The position numbers were made by a program, and so were the translations under genes. From the NCBI GenBank assembly GCA_016865035.1, contig CP018227.1, positions 4,188,115-4,252,114 on the forward strand: a stretch of 64,000 nt of DNA, read 5' to 3'. The number at the start of each line of letters is the position of its first letter. Position 1 is the stretch's first letter. Below, one piece after another: positions 7,799 to 17,901 of this stretch. Below the pieces are notes generated by a model. That model was not told the DNA's origin. It worked only from the letters and a program-made list of their open reading frames with translations, and searched no databases. This DNA is from Kordiimonadales bacterium IMCC3096. Lineage in GTDB: Bacteria > Pseudomonadota > Alphaproteobacteria > Minwuiales > Minwuiaceae.

Positions 7799-10561
7799 TC
7801 AGGTCAGGCTGCCGTCGTCCATGGCCCGCGCGTGTCTTTCCCGCTCGGCGGCCAGGAAGTCACGTGTTTCAGCCACCGCCTCTGCCAGTCCGACACGCGA
7901 CACCTCGACATCGGAGGGAAAGGCGTCGCACAGCCGCGTCGGCAGGCGCGGGTCCAGCATGACGAAGACACCCCGGTCACCGCGCTGACGCAACAGCCGC
8001 CCGAACGCCTGTTTCAGCTTCAGACGGGTCAGCATGTCGTCATGCGCGCCCTTGCCGAACGCCTCCCGCCGGGCCTTGTGCATGATGTCGGGACGCGGCC
8101 AGGGCACACGGTCGAAGACGATCAGACGCAGTGACCGCCCCGGAACATCCACGCCGTCGCGCACCGCATCGGTCCCCAGCAGACAGGAATCCTGCTCGGC
8201 GCGGAAGATGTCGACCAGCGTCGGTGTGTCGATGGGATCGACATGCTGGGCATAGAGCGGGATGCCTTGATCCTCCAGCGGGTCCAGCAACCGTTCATGC
8301 ACCGCTCGCAGCCGCCGGATCGCGGTGAACAGGCCCAGCGCGCCACCGCCCGCCGCCAGGAACAGTTCCCGATAGGCGGCGGAGATCTCGTCCACCCGGT
8401 CACGGCGCACATCGCGCACCACCAGGATGCGTGTCTGCCTGGCATAGTCGAACGGCGACGGGACACTGATCCGCTCCGCCGGTTGCACCAGGTGGCGCAG
8501 CCCCGTCCGTGCCTCTGCCGTGGCCCAGTCATCGCCCTCCGAGCGGTCCCGCAGGCTTGCCGAGGTGATCACCACACCATGGGCCGGTTTCAGCACCACC
8601 TCCGCAAAGGCCTGCATCGGATCGACCAGATGCCGGTGATAGGCCACATCCGCCTCCCGCCCCGCAATACGGCGCAGGGCGAACCAGTCGACAAAGCCCT
8701 CCGGCCGTGGACCGCCCAGCCCCTGCAGCATGGAGATCCAGGCCGTCAGCAGGTTGCCCGCACGATAATCCAGGCCGCTTACCGCCGCCTCGATCCGCAT
8801 CCTCTCCCCGCTCGGCAGTTCATCCGCCTCGTCATCCAGCCGGTCGAGCAGGATCTGGCGCAGTTCCTTCAGCGGTGCCCGCAGCTCCTCCAGCGCCCGC
8901 ACCAGCCGGGCCGAGGCCTCGACCAGTCCGTCGACCGGCGGGTCGGTCTCGCATTCCAGGCCATAGACATCGTCGGGGTGCGCCGCCCGCGCCCTGACCT
9001 GCTGGCGGACCACGGCAAGGAACTGCTCCGTCGGACCGCTCGGGTTCTCGCCCCGCAGCCGCGTCTGCCAGTCGAAGGCCGGCAGGACACGCGCGGCGTG
9101 GGTGGCATGATCCAGTGCCGCAACGGCCGCGTCGTCGCCGACGATCAGATCCTGGATGCGGCGGGTCAGGCCGCGCGCGCGGCCACGCGCACCATCCTCC
9201 GCCCCCCGGATCCAGCGGCGCAACTCCGCCGCCTCCTGCCCCGACAGCTCGGCAGCGAAGGCGCTGTCGGCGGCGTCGAACAGGTGATGCCCCTCATCGA
9301 AGACATAGCGCCCTGCCCGCTGTTCCTCCGCCGCCTGCTGCACGGCGCGGATCAGTACCAGCGCGTGGTTGGCGATGACGATCTCCGCCCGTTCCGAGCG
9401 TCTGCGCGAATTCTCGATGAAACAGCGCCGATAGTGGTCACAGGCAGAGAACACACACTCCCCGCGCCGGTCCGCCAGCGCCACGGTGCGCTGCGTGCCG
9501 AACAGGGTGACCAGCCAGGCCGGAAAGTCGCCGCCCCCCAGGTCACCGTCACGTGTCACCTCGATCCAGCGCGCCATCAGGGCCAGCGGCACGATGTCGG
9601 CCCGCCGCGCCGCGCCGCCCTGCACGGCTTCCTGGAAATTCAGCAGGCAGAGATAGTTCTCCCGGCCCTTGCGGATCACCGCCTTCTCCGCCTTGACATT
9701 CGGATCGGTGTAGAGCCGGTCCAGTTCCTGATCCAGTTGGCGCTGCAGGTTCTTGGTATAGGTCGACAGCCAGACGGTGCCGCCATTCTTCTCCGCCCAG
9801 ACCGATGCCGGGGCCACGTAACCGAGCGTCTTGCCGGTGCCTGTCCCGGCCTCCGCCAGCACCACATGCGGCTCATCGATGCGTTCGCGCGGCGCGAAGG
9901 CCATGGTGGCGCGGGTGGCATACTGCTGTTGCGACTGCCGGTCCTCCGCGCCCACGTCCAGCATCTGGCGCAGGCGGTCCAGCGCCTCGACGGGTTCGAC
10001 CGGCGCATGTCCCGCGGGCGGCAGAGGTGCCAGATCGGGGAAGTCGGCCACCCGCGACCAGGCGTCCAGTCCCCGGAACCGCCCCTTCCCCGCCGTGACA
10101 CCCAGCGCGCGCAGGACCGGCTGCGCCCAAGACCAGCCGCCATCGGCCATGGCCTGTGCCAGCATCGCGGTGGTGTCGCGGCGCGCATCAGGGGTCAGGG
10201 AGAGATCGTGCAGCATAAGTGCCGCCGCCTCGAACAGTTGCGACGGGTCGGGCGGCATCCCGAGTGCGGGCAGGTCCAGCGCGCGCATCAGCCCGTCCGC
10301 CGTGGGCAGGCAGAAGGTGCCGGGCCGGGCAAAGGCGAAGAGTTCCAGCAGGTCATAGGCCGCGAAGGTCGCGACCCCCAGCCTGCGCGCCACGGCGGGC
10401 ATGTTCACCAGCATCGGCGCATCGCCGGTCAGCGCGGCACCAGCGGCACGGGAATCCAGCGTCTCGATCTCCCCGTCGGGGCTGACACGCACGATCCCGC
10501 GGCCACTCAGGGCGACGGCGGGACAGTCCGGCATCATGATTTCCGAATCGCGCGTGTTCAT
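7799..10561 (-). CDS. ATP-dependent DNA helicase, Rad3/XPD/DinG family
   Basis: A 920-residue superfamily 2 helicase. Walker A is AGTGTGKT, Walker B is a DEGH box (VFDEGHHLFDAAD), and between them lie cysteines (NYLC and CVFSACDHYRRC) spaced as in the XPD/DinG iron-sulfur cluster. The C-terminal motif VI region (QAFGRLLRQRGDRG) is intact. Such enzymes unwind 5'-3' at damaged or structured DNA. About 220 residues precede the helicase core; they resemble no catalytic domain I can name. The ATG at 10561 is chosen; alternatives lie 8-9 codons downstream. It is divergent from valS with about 150 bases between starts. Confidence 0.9.
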   Translation of the reverse strand: MNTRDSEIMMPDCPAVALSGRGIVRVSPDGEIETLDSRAAGAALTGDAPMLVNMPAVARRLGVATFAAYDLLELFAFARPGTFCLPTADGLMRALDLPALGMPPDPSQLFEAAALMLHDLSLTPDARRDTTAMLAQAMADGGWSWAQPVLRALGVTAGKGRFRGLDAWSRVADFPDLAPLPPAGHAPVEPVEALDRLRQMLDVGAEDRQSQQQYATRATMAFAPRERIDEPHVVLAEAGTGTGKTLGYVAPASVWAEKNGGTVWLSTYTKNLQRQLDQELDRLYTDPNVKAEKAVIRKGRENYLCLLNFQEAVQGGAARRADIVPLALMARWIEVTRDGDLGGGDFPAWLVTLFGTQRTVALADRRGECVFSACDHYRRCFIENSRRRSERAEIVIANHALVLIRAVQQAAEEQRAGRYVFDEGHHLFDAADSAFAAELSGQEAAELRRWIRGAEDGARGRARGLTRRIQDLIVGDDAAVAALDHATHAARVLPAFDWQTRLRGENPSGPTEQFLAVVRQQVRARAAHPDDVYGLECETDPPVDGLVEASARLVRALEELRAPLKELRQILLDRLDDEADELPSGERMRIEAAVSGLDYRAGNLLTAWISMLQGLGGPRPEGFVDWFALRRIAGREADVAYHRHLVDPMQAFAEVVLKPAHGVVITSASLRDRSEGDDWATAEARTGLRHLVQPAERISVPSPFDYARQTRILVVRDVRRDRVDEISAAYRELFLAAGGGALGLFTAIRRLRAVHERLLDPLEDQGIPLYAQHVDPIDTPTLVDIFRAEQDSCLLGTDAVRDGVDVPGRSLRLIVFDRVPWPRPDIMHKARREAFGKGAHDDMLTRLKLKQAFGRLLRQRGDRGVFVMLDPRLPTRLCDAFPSDVEVSRVGLAEAVAETRDFLAAERERHARAMDDGSLT

Positions 10562-10656
10562 CGCTGGACTATATCCACGCCGGGCCTGCAGGGGGACGCG
10601 CAAGCGGCTGCGCTTGACCTGTCCCGCGACCGTGCCTAGAGCTAGCCCGCGCGTGG

Positions 10657-10671
10657 CCTCCCGTCGGGAGG
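10657..10671. other. Small hairpin in the valS leader
   Basis: CCTCCC and GGGAGG form a 6-bp stem around a GTC loop about 40 bases before the valS ATG. It could sit in the 5' leader of valS; no T-box or other known leader architecture is visible. Confidence 0.35.
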
Positions 10672-10711
10672 TCAATCAACGGATTCAACGTTTCAGACAT
10701 AAGGTTCGGCA

Positions 10712-13339
10712 ATGCTGGACAAGACATATCGGCCCCAGGAGGTCGAGCAGCGGCTTTACGAGAGTTGGGAACAGGGTGGCCTGTTCCAGGCGGGACGCAA
10801 TGACGGCGCGCCCTTCACCATCGTGATTCCGCCGCCGAACGTGACCGGCAGCCTGCACATGGGCCATGCGCTGAACAACACGTTGCAGGACATCCTGATG
10901 CGCTGGCACCGGATGAAGGGCCGCGACGCGCTCTGGCAGCCGGGCACCGACCATGCAGGCATCGCCACGCAGATGGTGGTGGAGCGGATGCTGGGCGCTG
11001 ATGGCATCAGCCGCCACGACCTGGGCCGCGAGACCTTCGTCGACAAGGTCTGGGAATGGAAGGCGGAATCCGGGGGCACCATCACCAACCAGCTTCGCCG
11101 CCTCGGCGCGTCCTGTGACTGGAGCCGTGAGCGCTTCACCATGGATGAAGGGCTGTCCGCCGCCGTCACCAAGGTCTTTGTCGAGCTGTACCGCGACAAT
11201 CTGATCTACCGCGACAAGCGGCTGGTCAACTGGGACCCGAAACTGCTGACGGCGATCTCCGACCTGGAGGTCGAGAGCGCCGAGCAGAAGGGGCACATGT
11301 GGCACTTCCGCTATCCGGTCGAGGGTCAGGAAGGCACCTTCATCACCGTCGCCACCACGCGTCCGGAGACCATGCTGGGGGATACAGGCGTCGCGGTTCA
11401 CCCGGACGACGAACGCTACAGGGACCTGGTCGGCAAGTTCGTCATCCTGCCGCTGGTCGGTCGCCGCATCCCCATCGTTGCCGACGAATATGCCGACCCC
11501 GAACAGGGTTCCGGCGCGGTCAAGATCACCCCGGCGCATGACTTCAATGACTTCGAGGTCGGCAAGCGCTGCGATCTGGAGATGATCAACATCCTGGATG
11601 CCCATGCGCACCTGAACGAGAACGTGCCGGAAGCCTATCAGGGCATGGAACGTTTCGCGGCGCGGGCGAAGGTCATTGCCGACCTGGACGCGCTGGGCCT
11701 GCTGGAGCGGATCGAGGAGATCACGCACACGGTTCCCTTCGGCGACCGCTCCGGTGTGGTCATCGAGCCATGGCTGACCGACCAGTGGTACGCGGATGCC
11801 GAGACCCTCGCCCGCCCGGCCATCGAGGCCGTGGAGGACGGGCGCGTCCAGTTCGTGCCGAAGAACTGGGAGAACACCTACTTCGAGTGGATGCGCAACA
11901 TCCGCCCCTGGTGCATCTCCCGCCAGCTCTGGTGGGGACACCAGATCCCGGCCTGGTACGGCCCGGATGGCGAGGTCTTCGTCGCCTATGACGCGGCGGA
12001 GGCGCAGACGCTTGCCGATGCGCATTATGGCAAGACGGTCGAACTGACCCGTGACGAGGATGTGCTCGACACCTGGTTCAGCTCCGCGCTCTGGCCGTTC
12101 TCGACCCTCGGCTGGCCGGAGGAGACACCGGAACTGGCCAGGCACTATCCGACGGACGTCCTGATCACCGGCTTCGACATCATCTTCTTCTGGGTTGCCC
12201 GGATGATGATGTTCGGCATGCACTTCATGAAGGAAGTGCCGTTCCACACGGTCTATATCCACGCTCTGGTCCGCGACGAGAAGGGCCAGAAGATGTCGAA
12301 GTCGAAGGGCAACGTCATCGATCCGCTGGAACTGATCGAGGAATATGGCGCGGACGCGCTGCGGTTCACGCTGGCGGCGATGGCGGCGCAGGGGCGCGAC
12401 ATCAAGCTGTCCGAACAGCGTGTCGCGGGCTACCGCAACTTCACCACGAAGATCTGGAATGCCGCGCGATTCTGCGAGATGAACGAATGCGCGGTTGCGC
12501 CGGACTATGATCCGTCGAACCTGCAGCAGCCGGTGAACCGCTGGATCGTCGGGGCGCTGTCGGAAGCGGCGGCCACCATCGACCGGGAACTGGAGGCCTT
12601 TCGTTTCAACGAGGCGGCAAACGGTATCTATCGTTTCACCTGGAACCTGTTCTGCGACTGGTATCTGGAGTTCGCGAAGCCCCTGCTGCGGGCCAACGAC
12701 CCCGATGTTGCCGGTGAGACCCGCGCAACTGCCGCCTGGGTCCTGCAGCGCATCCTGACGATGCTGCACCCCTTCGCGCCTTTCGTGTCGGAGGAACTGT
12801 TTCAGCAGATGGGCGGCGAAGGCTCCATTTCCACCACCGCCTGGCCGCAGCAGGACCTGCAGAACGCCGACGCCGCGAAGGAATTCGGTTTCGTCATCGA
12901 ACTGATCTCCGAGATCCGCTCCGCACGCGCAGAGACCAACGTGCCGCCAAAGGCCGAGCTGGAGGCACATTTCCCGGACCTGGACGCCACCCGCAGAGGC
13001 TGGATCGACAGCAACTGGGAACTGGTGTCCCGTCTCGCGCGCCTGTCAGGCATCAGCGAGACCATGCCGGGCGGCGCGTCGGAGATCGTCGTCGACGGGG
13101 CGCGGGTCGTGCTGCCGCTGACCGGCGCCATCGACGTCGATGCCGAGAGGACGCGGCTGAACAAGGAAATCGGGAAGCTGGACGCGGAGATCGACCGTAT
13201 TGCGAAGAAGCTGGCGAACGAGAAATTCGTTTCCCGTGCGCCAGAGCATGTGGTGGAGCAGGAGCGGGAACGCCAGGCCGAGGCCGAGGCGGCAAAGACC
13301 AAGCTGGAGGCGGCACTGGGCCGCCTGCCCGCAGCCTGA
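10712..13339 (+). CDS. valS: Valine--tRNA ligase
   Basis: An 875-residue class I aminoacyl-tRNA synthetase that charges tRNA-Val. The HIGH-type motif appears as HMGH at residues 49-52 inside [16 protein letters not shown], a ValRS signature. KMSKS is at about 527-531. The CP1 editing domain ([17 protein letters not shown]) that hydrolyses Thr-tRNA-Val is present. The C terminus (about 810-870) is the charged coiled coil found in ValRS. The stop codon is followed after 3 bases by the next ATG, suggesting translational coupling with the exported protein downstream. Confidence 0.98.
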   Translation: MLDKTYRPQEVEQRLYESWEQGGLFQAGRNDGAPFTIVIPPPNVTGSLHMGHALNNTLQDILMRWHRMKGRDALWQPGTDHAGIATQMVVERMLGADGISRHDLGRETFVDKVWEWKAESGGTITNQLRRLGASCDWSRERFTMDEGLSAAVTKVFVELYRDNLIYRDKRLVNWDPKLLTAISDLEVESAEQKGHMWHFRYPVEGQEGTFITVATTRPETMLGDTGVAVHPDDERYRDLVGKFVILPLVGRRIPIVADEYADPEQGSGAVKITPAHDFNDFEVGKRCDLEMINILDAHAHLNENVPEAYQGMERFAARAKVIADLDALGLLERIEEITHTVPFGDRSGVVIEPWLTDQWYADAETLARPAIEAVEDGRVQFVPKNWENTYFEWMRNIRPWCISRQLWWGHQIPAWYGPDGEVFVAYDAAEAQTLADAHYGKTVELTRDEDVLDTWFSSALWPFSTLGWPEETPELARHYPTDVLITGFDIIFFWVARMMMFGMHFMKEVPFHTVYIHALVRDEKGQKMSKSKGNVIDPLELIEEYGADALRFTLAAMAAQGRDIKLSEQRVAGYRNFTTKIWNAARFCEMNECAVAPDYDPSNLQQPVNRWIVGALSEAAATIDRELEAFRFNEAANGIYRFTWNLFCDWYLEFAKPLLRANDPDVAGETRATAAWVLQRILTMLHPFAPFVSEELFQQMGGEGSISTTAWPQQDLQNADAAKEFGFVIELISEIRSARAETNVPPKAELEAHFPDLDATRRGWIDSNWELVSRLARLSGISETMPGGASEIVVDGARVVLPLTGAIDVDAERTRLNKEIGKLDAEIDRIAKKLANEKFVSRAPEHVVEQERERQAEAEAAKTKLEAALGRLPAA

Positions 13340-13342
13340 GCC

Positions 13343-14044
13343 ATGCCGCTCCTGTCGCGCGTTGCAACTGCTGTCGCAATCACGGTCGCGGTGCTGCTCT
13401 CAGGGGCGGTCGCTCAGGCACAGGACAGTCAGGCACCGGGCAATCAGGCACAGGGTGCCGATGAGTGGCAGGAGCCGTTCCGGGTCTTTCTGGCAGACCC
13501 CGACTACGTGAATGCACTGGGTGAGCAGATCGACCTGGTCGAACAGCAGATCGCGCCCGAATGCATCCAGGTGCTGAAGAATGCCAATCGCCGCGAACTG
13601 CGCGTGCGCGTGAAGCCGGTCTTCAAGGCCGGTACACTCTGGCCCATCTGGGGAGAATGGCGGGAACAGATCAGCATCGAACGCTGCAATGAACCCGTGA
13701 TTCACAACGTTCTGGTCACGGCACGACCGGACGGCGCCCCCCAACTGACATCCCTGCTGCCCGGCAACACGCGGGCAAGCGTGGAAATGCAGATCGCCGC
13801 CAGCCGGCCGGTCGTGGACATTGCCAACGCCCGGATGGGCAAGGAATGCCCCTCGGGTCAGCGTGACATTGTCGATACCGTCGTCGTTGGATTTCTCGAT
13901 GGCACGGAAAAGGAGCCCATCGCCCGGCAGAAATGGCGCGAATACTGGCTGGTACGGCTCTGCGCGAAGTACCTGACGGTTCAGGTCGACTTTCAGCCCG
14001 ACGGCAAGGGCGGCTTCACCCACAGCACCGATCTGATCGAGTAG
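13343..14044 (+). CDS. Exported protein of unknown function, coupled to valS
   Basis: A 233-residue protein with a clear Sec signal peptide (hydrophobic core VATAVAITVAVLLSGAV, cleavage expected near AQA-QD). I do not recognise a family. After a Gln-rich linker the mature part contains several conserved-looking Cys residues (EC near residue 73, RC, EC, LC) that could form disulfides in the periplasm. The ATG begins 4 bases after the valS stop and no independent ribosome site is visible, so it is probably translated by coupling. A relation to valS function is not implied; shared transcription is inference. Confidence 0.75.
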   Translation: MPLLSRVATAVAITVAVLLSGAVAQAQDSQAPGNQAQGADEWQEPFRVFLADPDYVNALGEQIDLVEQQIAPECIQVLKNANRRELRVRVKPVFKAGTLWPIWGEWREQISIERCNEPVIHNVLVTARPDGAPQLTSLLPGNTRASVEMQIAASRPVVDIANARMGKECPSGQRDIVDTVVVGFLDGTEKEPIARQKWREYWLVRLCAKYLTVQVDFQPDGKGGFTHSTDLIE

Positions 14045-14084
14045 CCCGGGCTGGCCGAACAGGTCCCGGCAGGCCACGTCCCGT

Positions 14085-14414
14085 TCAGTGGGTCGCGGTG
14101 TCGGAGAACAGGTGAATCGTCAGCACACCGGCCAGGATCAGCCCCAGACCGAGCAATGCGGGCAGGTCCAGCCGTTCCCCATGCACGATCCAGCCGAATC
14201 CGGCGATCAGCACGATCCCGAGGCCTGACCAGACAGCATAGAGCACCCCGATCGGAAAGCGGTCCAGCGCCAGACTGAGCATGAAGAAGGCCAGCCCGTA
14301 GAAGCCGAGCGTCAGCACCGTGGGGCCGAGCTTCGTGAATCCCTCCGTCGCCTTCAGCGTGCTGGTGCCCGCAACCTCCCCGACGATCGCGATGACCAGA
14401 TACAGGTAATGCAT
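14085..14414 (-). CDS. SMR-family small multidrug efflux protein
   Basis: A 109-residue protein with four hydrophobic helices, the size and topology of the small multidrug resistance family. The essential membrane Glu of helix 1 is present (IVGEVAGT, about residue 13), as is the AVWSGLG signature of helix 3. Family members work as dimers in the inner membrane and export cations or guanidinium against protons. AVWSG fits the EmrE/QacE subgroup, but the substrate is not predictable. The start follows AGAGAGG and diverges from the gamma-carbonic anhydrase gene. Confidence 0.9.
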   Translation of the reverse strand: MHYLYLVIAIVGEVAGTSTLKATEGFTKLGPTVLTLGFYGLAFFMLSLALDRFPIGVLYAVWSGLGIVLIAGFGWIVHGERLDLPALLGLGLILAGVLTIHLFSDTATH

Positions 14415-14535
14415 GGCTGACCTCTCTGCTGCCCCGCAGATTTGCGGTTGCCTGCCGGTGTGCGCCTGAACTACCCCTGTGGCAAGGGTCCGCTTGCGGA
14501 ACCGGGCATCAGATGACCACAGAAGGAATTGCGTG

Positions 14536-15063
14536 ATGGAGCGTGGCAGCAGCTATCCCTTTCGGGGCAAGAGCCCGAAGATCGCCGACACGGCCTTCAT
14601 TGCGCCCGGCGCCCGGCTGATCGGCGATGTGGAGGTCGCGGACCGTGCCAGCGTCTGGTTCAACTGCGTGCTGCGGGGCGACGTCTGCCACATCCGCATC
14701 GGCGCCCGCTCCAACATCCAGGACGGCACGGTGATCCATGTGAACAGCGGCGACTTCCCCACGCTGGTGGGGGAGGATGTGCTGGTCGGCCACAAGGTCA
14801 TGCTGCATGGCTGCGAGATCCAGGACCGGTCCTTCGTCGGGATGAGCGCCGTCATCATGGACGAATGCGTCATCGAGACCGGCGCCATGGTCGCCGCAGG
14901 CGCCTTCCTGCCGCCCGGCAAGATCGCCCGCAAGGACGAACTATGGGCCGGCTGGCCCGCCAAACCCATCCGCACCCTCACCGACCGCGAACGCGCCATG
15001 ATCGCAGGCGGCGCGGCGCATTATGCCGAGCTGGCGGCGGAATACAGGACGCAGCAGGACTAG
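14536..15063 (+). CDS. Gamma-class carbonic anhydrase family protein
   Basis: A 175-residue left-handed beta-helix (hexapeptide repeat) protein. The three zinc-ligand histidines of the family are recognisable in VIHVNSGD and GHKVMLHGCEI. Homologues include YrdA/PaaY-type proteins; carbonic anhydrase activity varies within the group. It probably acts as a cytoplasmic trimer. AGAAGGA lies 9 bases before the ATG at 14536, favouring it over a start further upstream. Its end is convergent with the thiolase gene, one base apart. Confidence 0.9.
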   Translation: MERGSSYPFRGKSPKIADTAFIAPGARLIGDVEVADRASVWFNCVLRGDVCHIRIGARSNIQDGTVIHVNSGDFPTLVGEDVLVGHKVMLHGCEIQDRSFVGMSAVIMDECVIETGAMVAAGAFLPPGKIARKDELWAGWPAKPIRTLTDRERAMIAGGAAHYAELAAEYRTQQD

Positions 15064-15064
15064 G

Positions 15065-16309
15065 TCAGTTCCCCGGCCCGGCCAGCACGGTCACGGCGCA
15101 GACGGCTTCCTCGAACCTGTAGACGCCGCCGCCGTTCTCGGCGATGGCGTGACGGGCGCCTTCGACCTGGCGCGGACCGGCTTCGCCGCGCAACTGGGCG
15201 ACCAGTTCGGCGAGCTGGCCGAGGCCGGTAGCGCCGATCGGGTGGCCCTTTGATTCCAGACCGCCGGAGGGATTGACCGGGATGCGGCCACCAAGCGCCG
15301 TGTCGCCACGTTCCGCCGCCCGGCCGCCATCACCGAAGGGCACCAGCCCCAGGTTCTCGACCTGCTGGATCTCACCCATGGCGGTGGCATCATGGACTTC
15401 GGCGACGTCGATCACTTCCGGCCCGAACCCGGCCTGCGCATAGGCGCGGTTCGCGGTGCGGCGGGTGATGTGGTTCTCCATGTCCTCCGGCTCCCGGTCG
15501 ATGCCGGTGCCGAGCACGGAGGCCGCGACCCGCACGGCACGGGAGCGGGTGAAACGGTCAAGCACCGCATCGGACACCAGAATGGCCGCCGCCGCACCGT
15601 CGGAGATGGGGGAGCACATGGGCAGGGTCAGCGGCCAGGAGACCGGACGCGCGGCCAGCACTTCCTCGATGCTCACCGCGTCGCGGTACTGCGACTTCGG
15701 GTTCAGGGTGGAATGCTGGTGGTTCTTCGAGGCGACGGCGGCCAGATGCCTTTGCGTGGTGCCGAATGTCTTCATGTGGAACTTGGCCCAGCTTGCGTAG
15801 ACATCCATGAAGGGACTGCGCTGGCCGTTCGGCAGGTTGGCATCGGCGGGGGGTTCCACCCCCTGCCCCAGCCGGTTCAGCCTCTCGAACGTGGCTTCCC
15901 GGTCATGCACGTCGATGGCCCCGTCGAAGATCTCGAAGCTGCGGGCCTTGTCGGCGTGGTACATCTTGTCCGACCCGACCGCGAGAGCAATGTCGCACTG
16001 TCCTGCCCTGATCGCCGTGTAGGCCGCGTTGAAGGCGGTCGACGCACTGGCGCAGGCGTTCTCCACGTTGGACATCGGAATGCCCTGGAAGCCCATTTCC
16101 CTGAGCGCGATCTCGCCCGGCACCAGATACTGCCCCTCCAGCACCCCCTGCGTCGTATTGGAGAACCAGGCGGCCTCCACATCACCGGGCTGCAGGTCGC
16201 AGTCGGCCAGTGCCTCGTTCACGGCCATGGCGGTCAGTTGCTTGACGGATGTATCGAGAAAACGCCCGAACGGCGTCATGCCGATACCGACAACATGGAC
16301 ATTGGTCAT
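15065..16309 (-). CDS. Thiolase (SCP2-type acetyl-CoA acetyltransferase)
   Basis: A 414-residue thiolase-superfamily protein. The nucleophilic Cys is in ENACASAS (near residue 86), and the C-terminal HPIGATG carries the catalytic His. The length and the sequence GGLESKGHPIGATGLGQ resemble the SCP2/non-specific lipid-transfer thiolase branch, which often acts in beta-oxidation or sterol or branched-chain degradation. The second catalytic Cys of classical biosynthetic thiolases is not evident near GGG at the C terminus, again as in the SCP2 branch. The ATG follows GGGGAGG. No companion beta-oxidation genes are adjacent. Confidence 0.9.
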   Translation of the reverse strand: MTNVHVVGIGMTPFGRFLDTSVKQLTAMAVNEALADCDLQPGDVEAAWFSNTTQGVLEGQYLVPGEIALREMGFQGIPMSNVENACASASTAFNAAYTAIRAGQCDIALAVGSDKMYHADKARSFEIFDGAIDVHDREATFERLNRLGQGVEPPADANLPNGQRSPFMDVYASWAKFHMKTFGTTQRHLAAVASKNHQHSTLNPKSQYRDAVSIEEVLAARPVSWPLTLPMCSPISDGAAAAILVSDAVLDRFTRSRAVRVAASVLGTGIDREPEDMENHITRRTANRAYAQAGFGPEVIDVAEVHDATAMGEIQQVENLGLVPFGDGGRAAERGDTALGGRIPVNPSGGLESKGHPIGATGLGQLAELVAQLRGEAGPRQVEGARHAIAENGGGVYRFEEAVCAVTVLAGPGN

Positions 16310-16373
16310 TGCGGTTCATCCTCCCCAGGTGATTGCCGAAGAAGCATAGCATCAGAGTGCAACGCGAAAAGGG

Positions 16374-17708
16374 TCAGGCTTTGACCGCGGCCAGTGCCTT
16401 CCCGACGGAGGCCGCCAGCCGGTCGACCAGTGTCCCGATCTCGGCATCGGAAATGATGAAAGGTGGCGCGAGCAGCACGTGGTCCCCGTTGCGCCCGTCA
16501 ATCGTTCCGCCGCCGGGGTAGCAGATCAGCCCCGCGTCCTGCGCCAGCCGCTTGATACGGCCATTGAGGCCAAGCGCCGGGTCGAACGGTTCCTTCGTTT
16601 CCCGGTCCCGCACGATCTCGATGGCGCGGAACAGACCCCGTCCCCGGATATCGCCCACATGCGGATGCTGGCCGAAGGCCTGATGCAGCGCGTCGGCCAG
16701 CTTCTCGCCCTTCGCGGCGACACCATCGACCAACCCGTCGTCGATCAGCCGCGAGAGCACCGCATCCGCCGCAGCGGATGCTGCCGGATGCCCCATGTAG
16801 GTGTGTCCATGCTGGAAGAAGCCTGTCCCGTCGACGAACGCCTGGTAGACACGGGCGCTGACGATTGCCGCCCCCACCGGCTGATAACCGGCCCCCAGCC
16901 CCTTGGCGACGGCAATGATGTCGGGCACCACCCCCTCCTGATCGGACGTGAACAGCGCCCCGCAGCGTCCCATGCCGCACATGACCTCATCGGCGATGAA
17001 CAGGACGCCGTGGCGGTCGCAGATCTCACGGATACGGCGGAAGTAGCCATCGACAGCGGGGACCGCTCCCATGGTTGCGCCAACGACAGGTTCCGCGATG
17101 AAGGCTGCGACGGTCTCCGGCCCCAGCCGCTGGATCTCCGCCTCCAGTTCATCCGCGATGCGCAGGCCGTAGTCTGTCTCGCTCTCCCCCGCTTCCTGCC
17201 CGCGATAGGCGTAACAGGGCGAGATATGGGACATGCCGATCAGCAGTGGCTCATACAGCCCGCGCCGCCAGCGGTTGCCCCCGGCAGAAAGCGCGCCCAG
17301 CGTGTTGCCGTGATAGCTCTGCCAGCGGGCGACGATGTGATGGCGCTGCGGTTGCCCGATCTCGACGAAATACTGCCGCGCCATCTTGATGGAGGCCTCG
17401 ACGGCTTCCGACCCGCCGGAGACCAGATAGACGTGATCCAGGTCGCCGGGTGCTTCGGCGGCCAGTCGGTCGGCCACCCGCTCCGCAGCGTCAGAGGTGA
17501 AGAAACCGGAGTGTGCAAAAGGCAATGCGCCCATCTGCGCCCGCACAGCCTCGATCACCTTCGCGTCGGAATGGCCAAGGCAGGAAACCGCCGCCCCGCC
17601 CGACCCGTCCAGGTATCGCTTGCCGTCCCGGTCAATGATCCAGCAGCCGTCGCCGGCAACCGCGACCGGGGGACTGAAGGCCGTATGGCGCGGGAAGACA
17701 TGACTCAT
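16374..17708 (-). CDS. Class III PLP-dependent aminotransferase
   Basis: A 444-residue fold-type I aminotransferase of class III (ornithine/GABA/beta-alanine aminotransferase group). The PLP lysine is in DIIAVAKGLGAGYQPVG, preceded by the phosphate-contact aspartate in FIADEVMCGMGR. The N terminus (MSHVFPRHTAFSPPVAVAG) is typical of the 'aspartate aminotransferase family' subgroup, which is of undefined substrate. I chose the ATG at 17708 because GGAGAG lies upstream at good distance. It diverges from the exported-protein gene at 17902. Confidence 0.92.
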   Translation of the reverse strand: MSHVFPRHTAFSPPVAVAGDGCWIIDRDGKRYLDGSGGAAVSCLGHSDAKVIEAVRAQMGALPFAHSGFFTSDAAERVADRLAAEAPGDLDHVYLVSGGSEAVEASIKMARQYFVEIGQPQRHHIVARWQSYHGNTLGALSAGGNRWRRGLYEPLLIGMSHISPCYAYRGQEAGESETDYGLRIADELEAEIQRLGPETVAAFIAEPVVGATMGAVPAVDGYFRRIREICDRHGVLFIADEVMCGMGRCGALFTSDQEGVVPDIIAVAKGLGAGYQPVGAAIVSARVYQAFVDGTGFFQHGHTYMGHPAASAAADAVLSRLIDDGLVDGVAAKGEKLADALHQAFGQHPHVGDIRGRGLFRAIEIVRDRETKEPFDPALGLNGRIKRLAQDAGLICYPGGGTIDGRNGDHVLLAPPFIISDAEIGTLVDRLAASVGKALAAVKA

Positions 17709-17901
17709 GACAGCTCTCCAGGTTTCGGAACTCTTGTCGACAGGCGCCACCTTGCGCCGCAATTGCCTGTTTTTCCAGCATTCAGGGGCTCACCTTGCGG
17801 ATGCCCGCATTCTCGTCACAATGAAACCAGCTCAGTGGCAATCAACGAATGATTGACAGGGCAAATAATCGCGCTCATCCAAATACAGGGAGCGAAAAGC
17901 G

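Noticed and set aside
8243-10639. Open frame of about 800 codons on the plus strand opposite the helicase
   Set aside because: Antisense to an enzyme with complete helicase motifs; Arg/His/Pro/Gln-rich sequence without domains.
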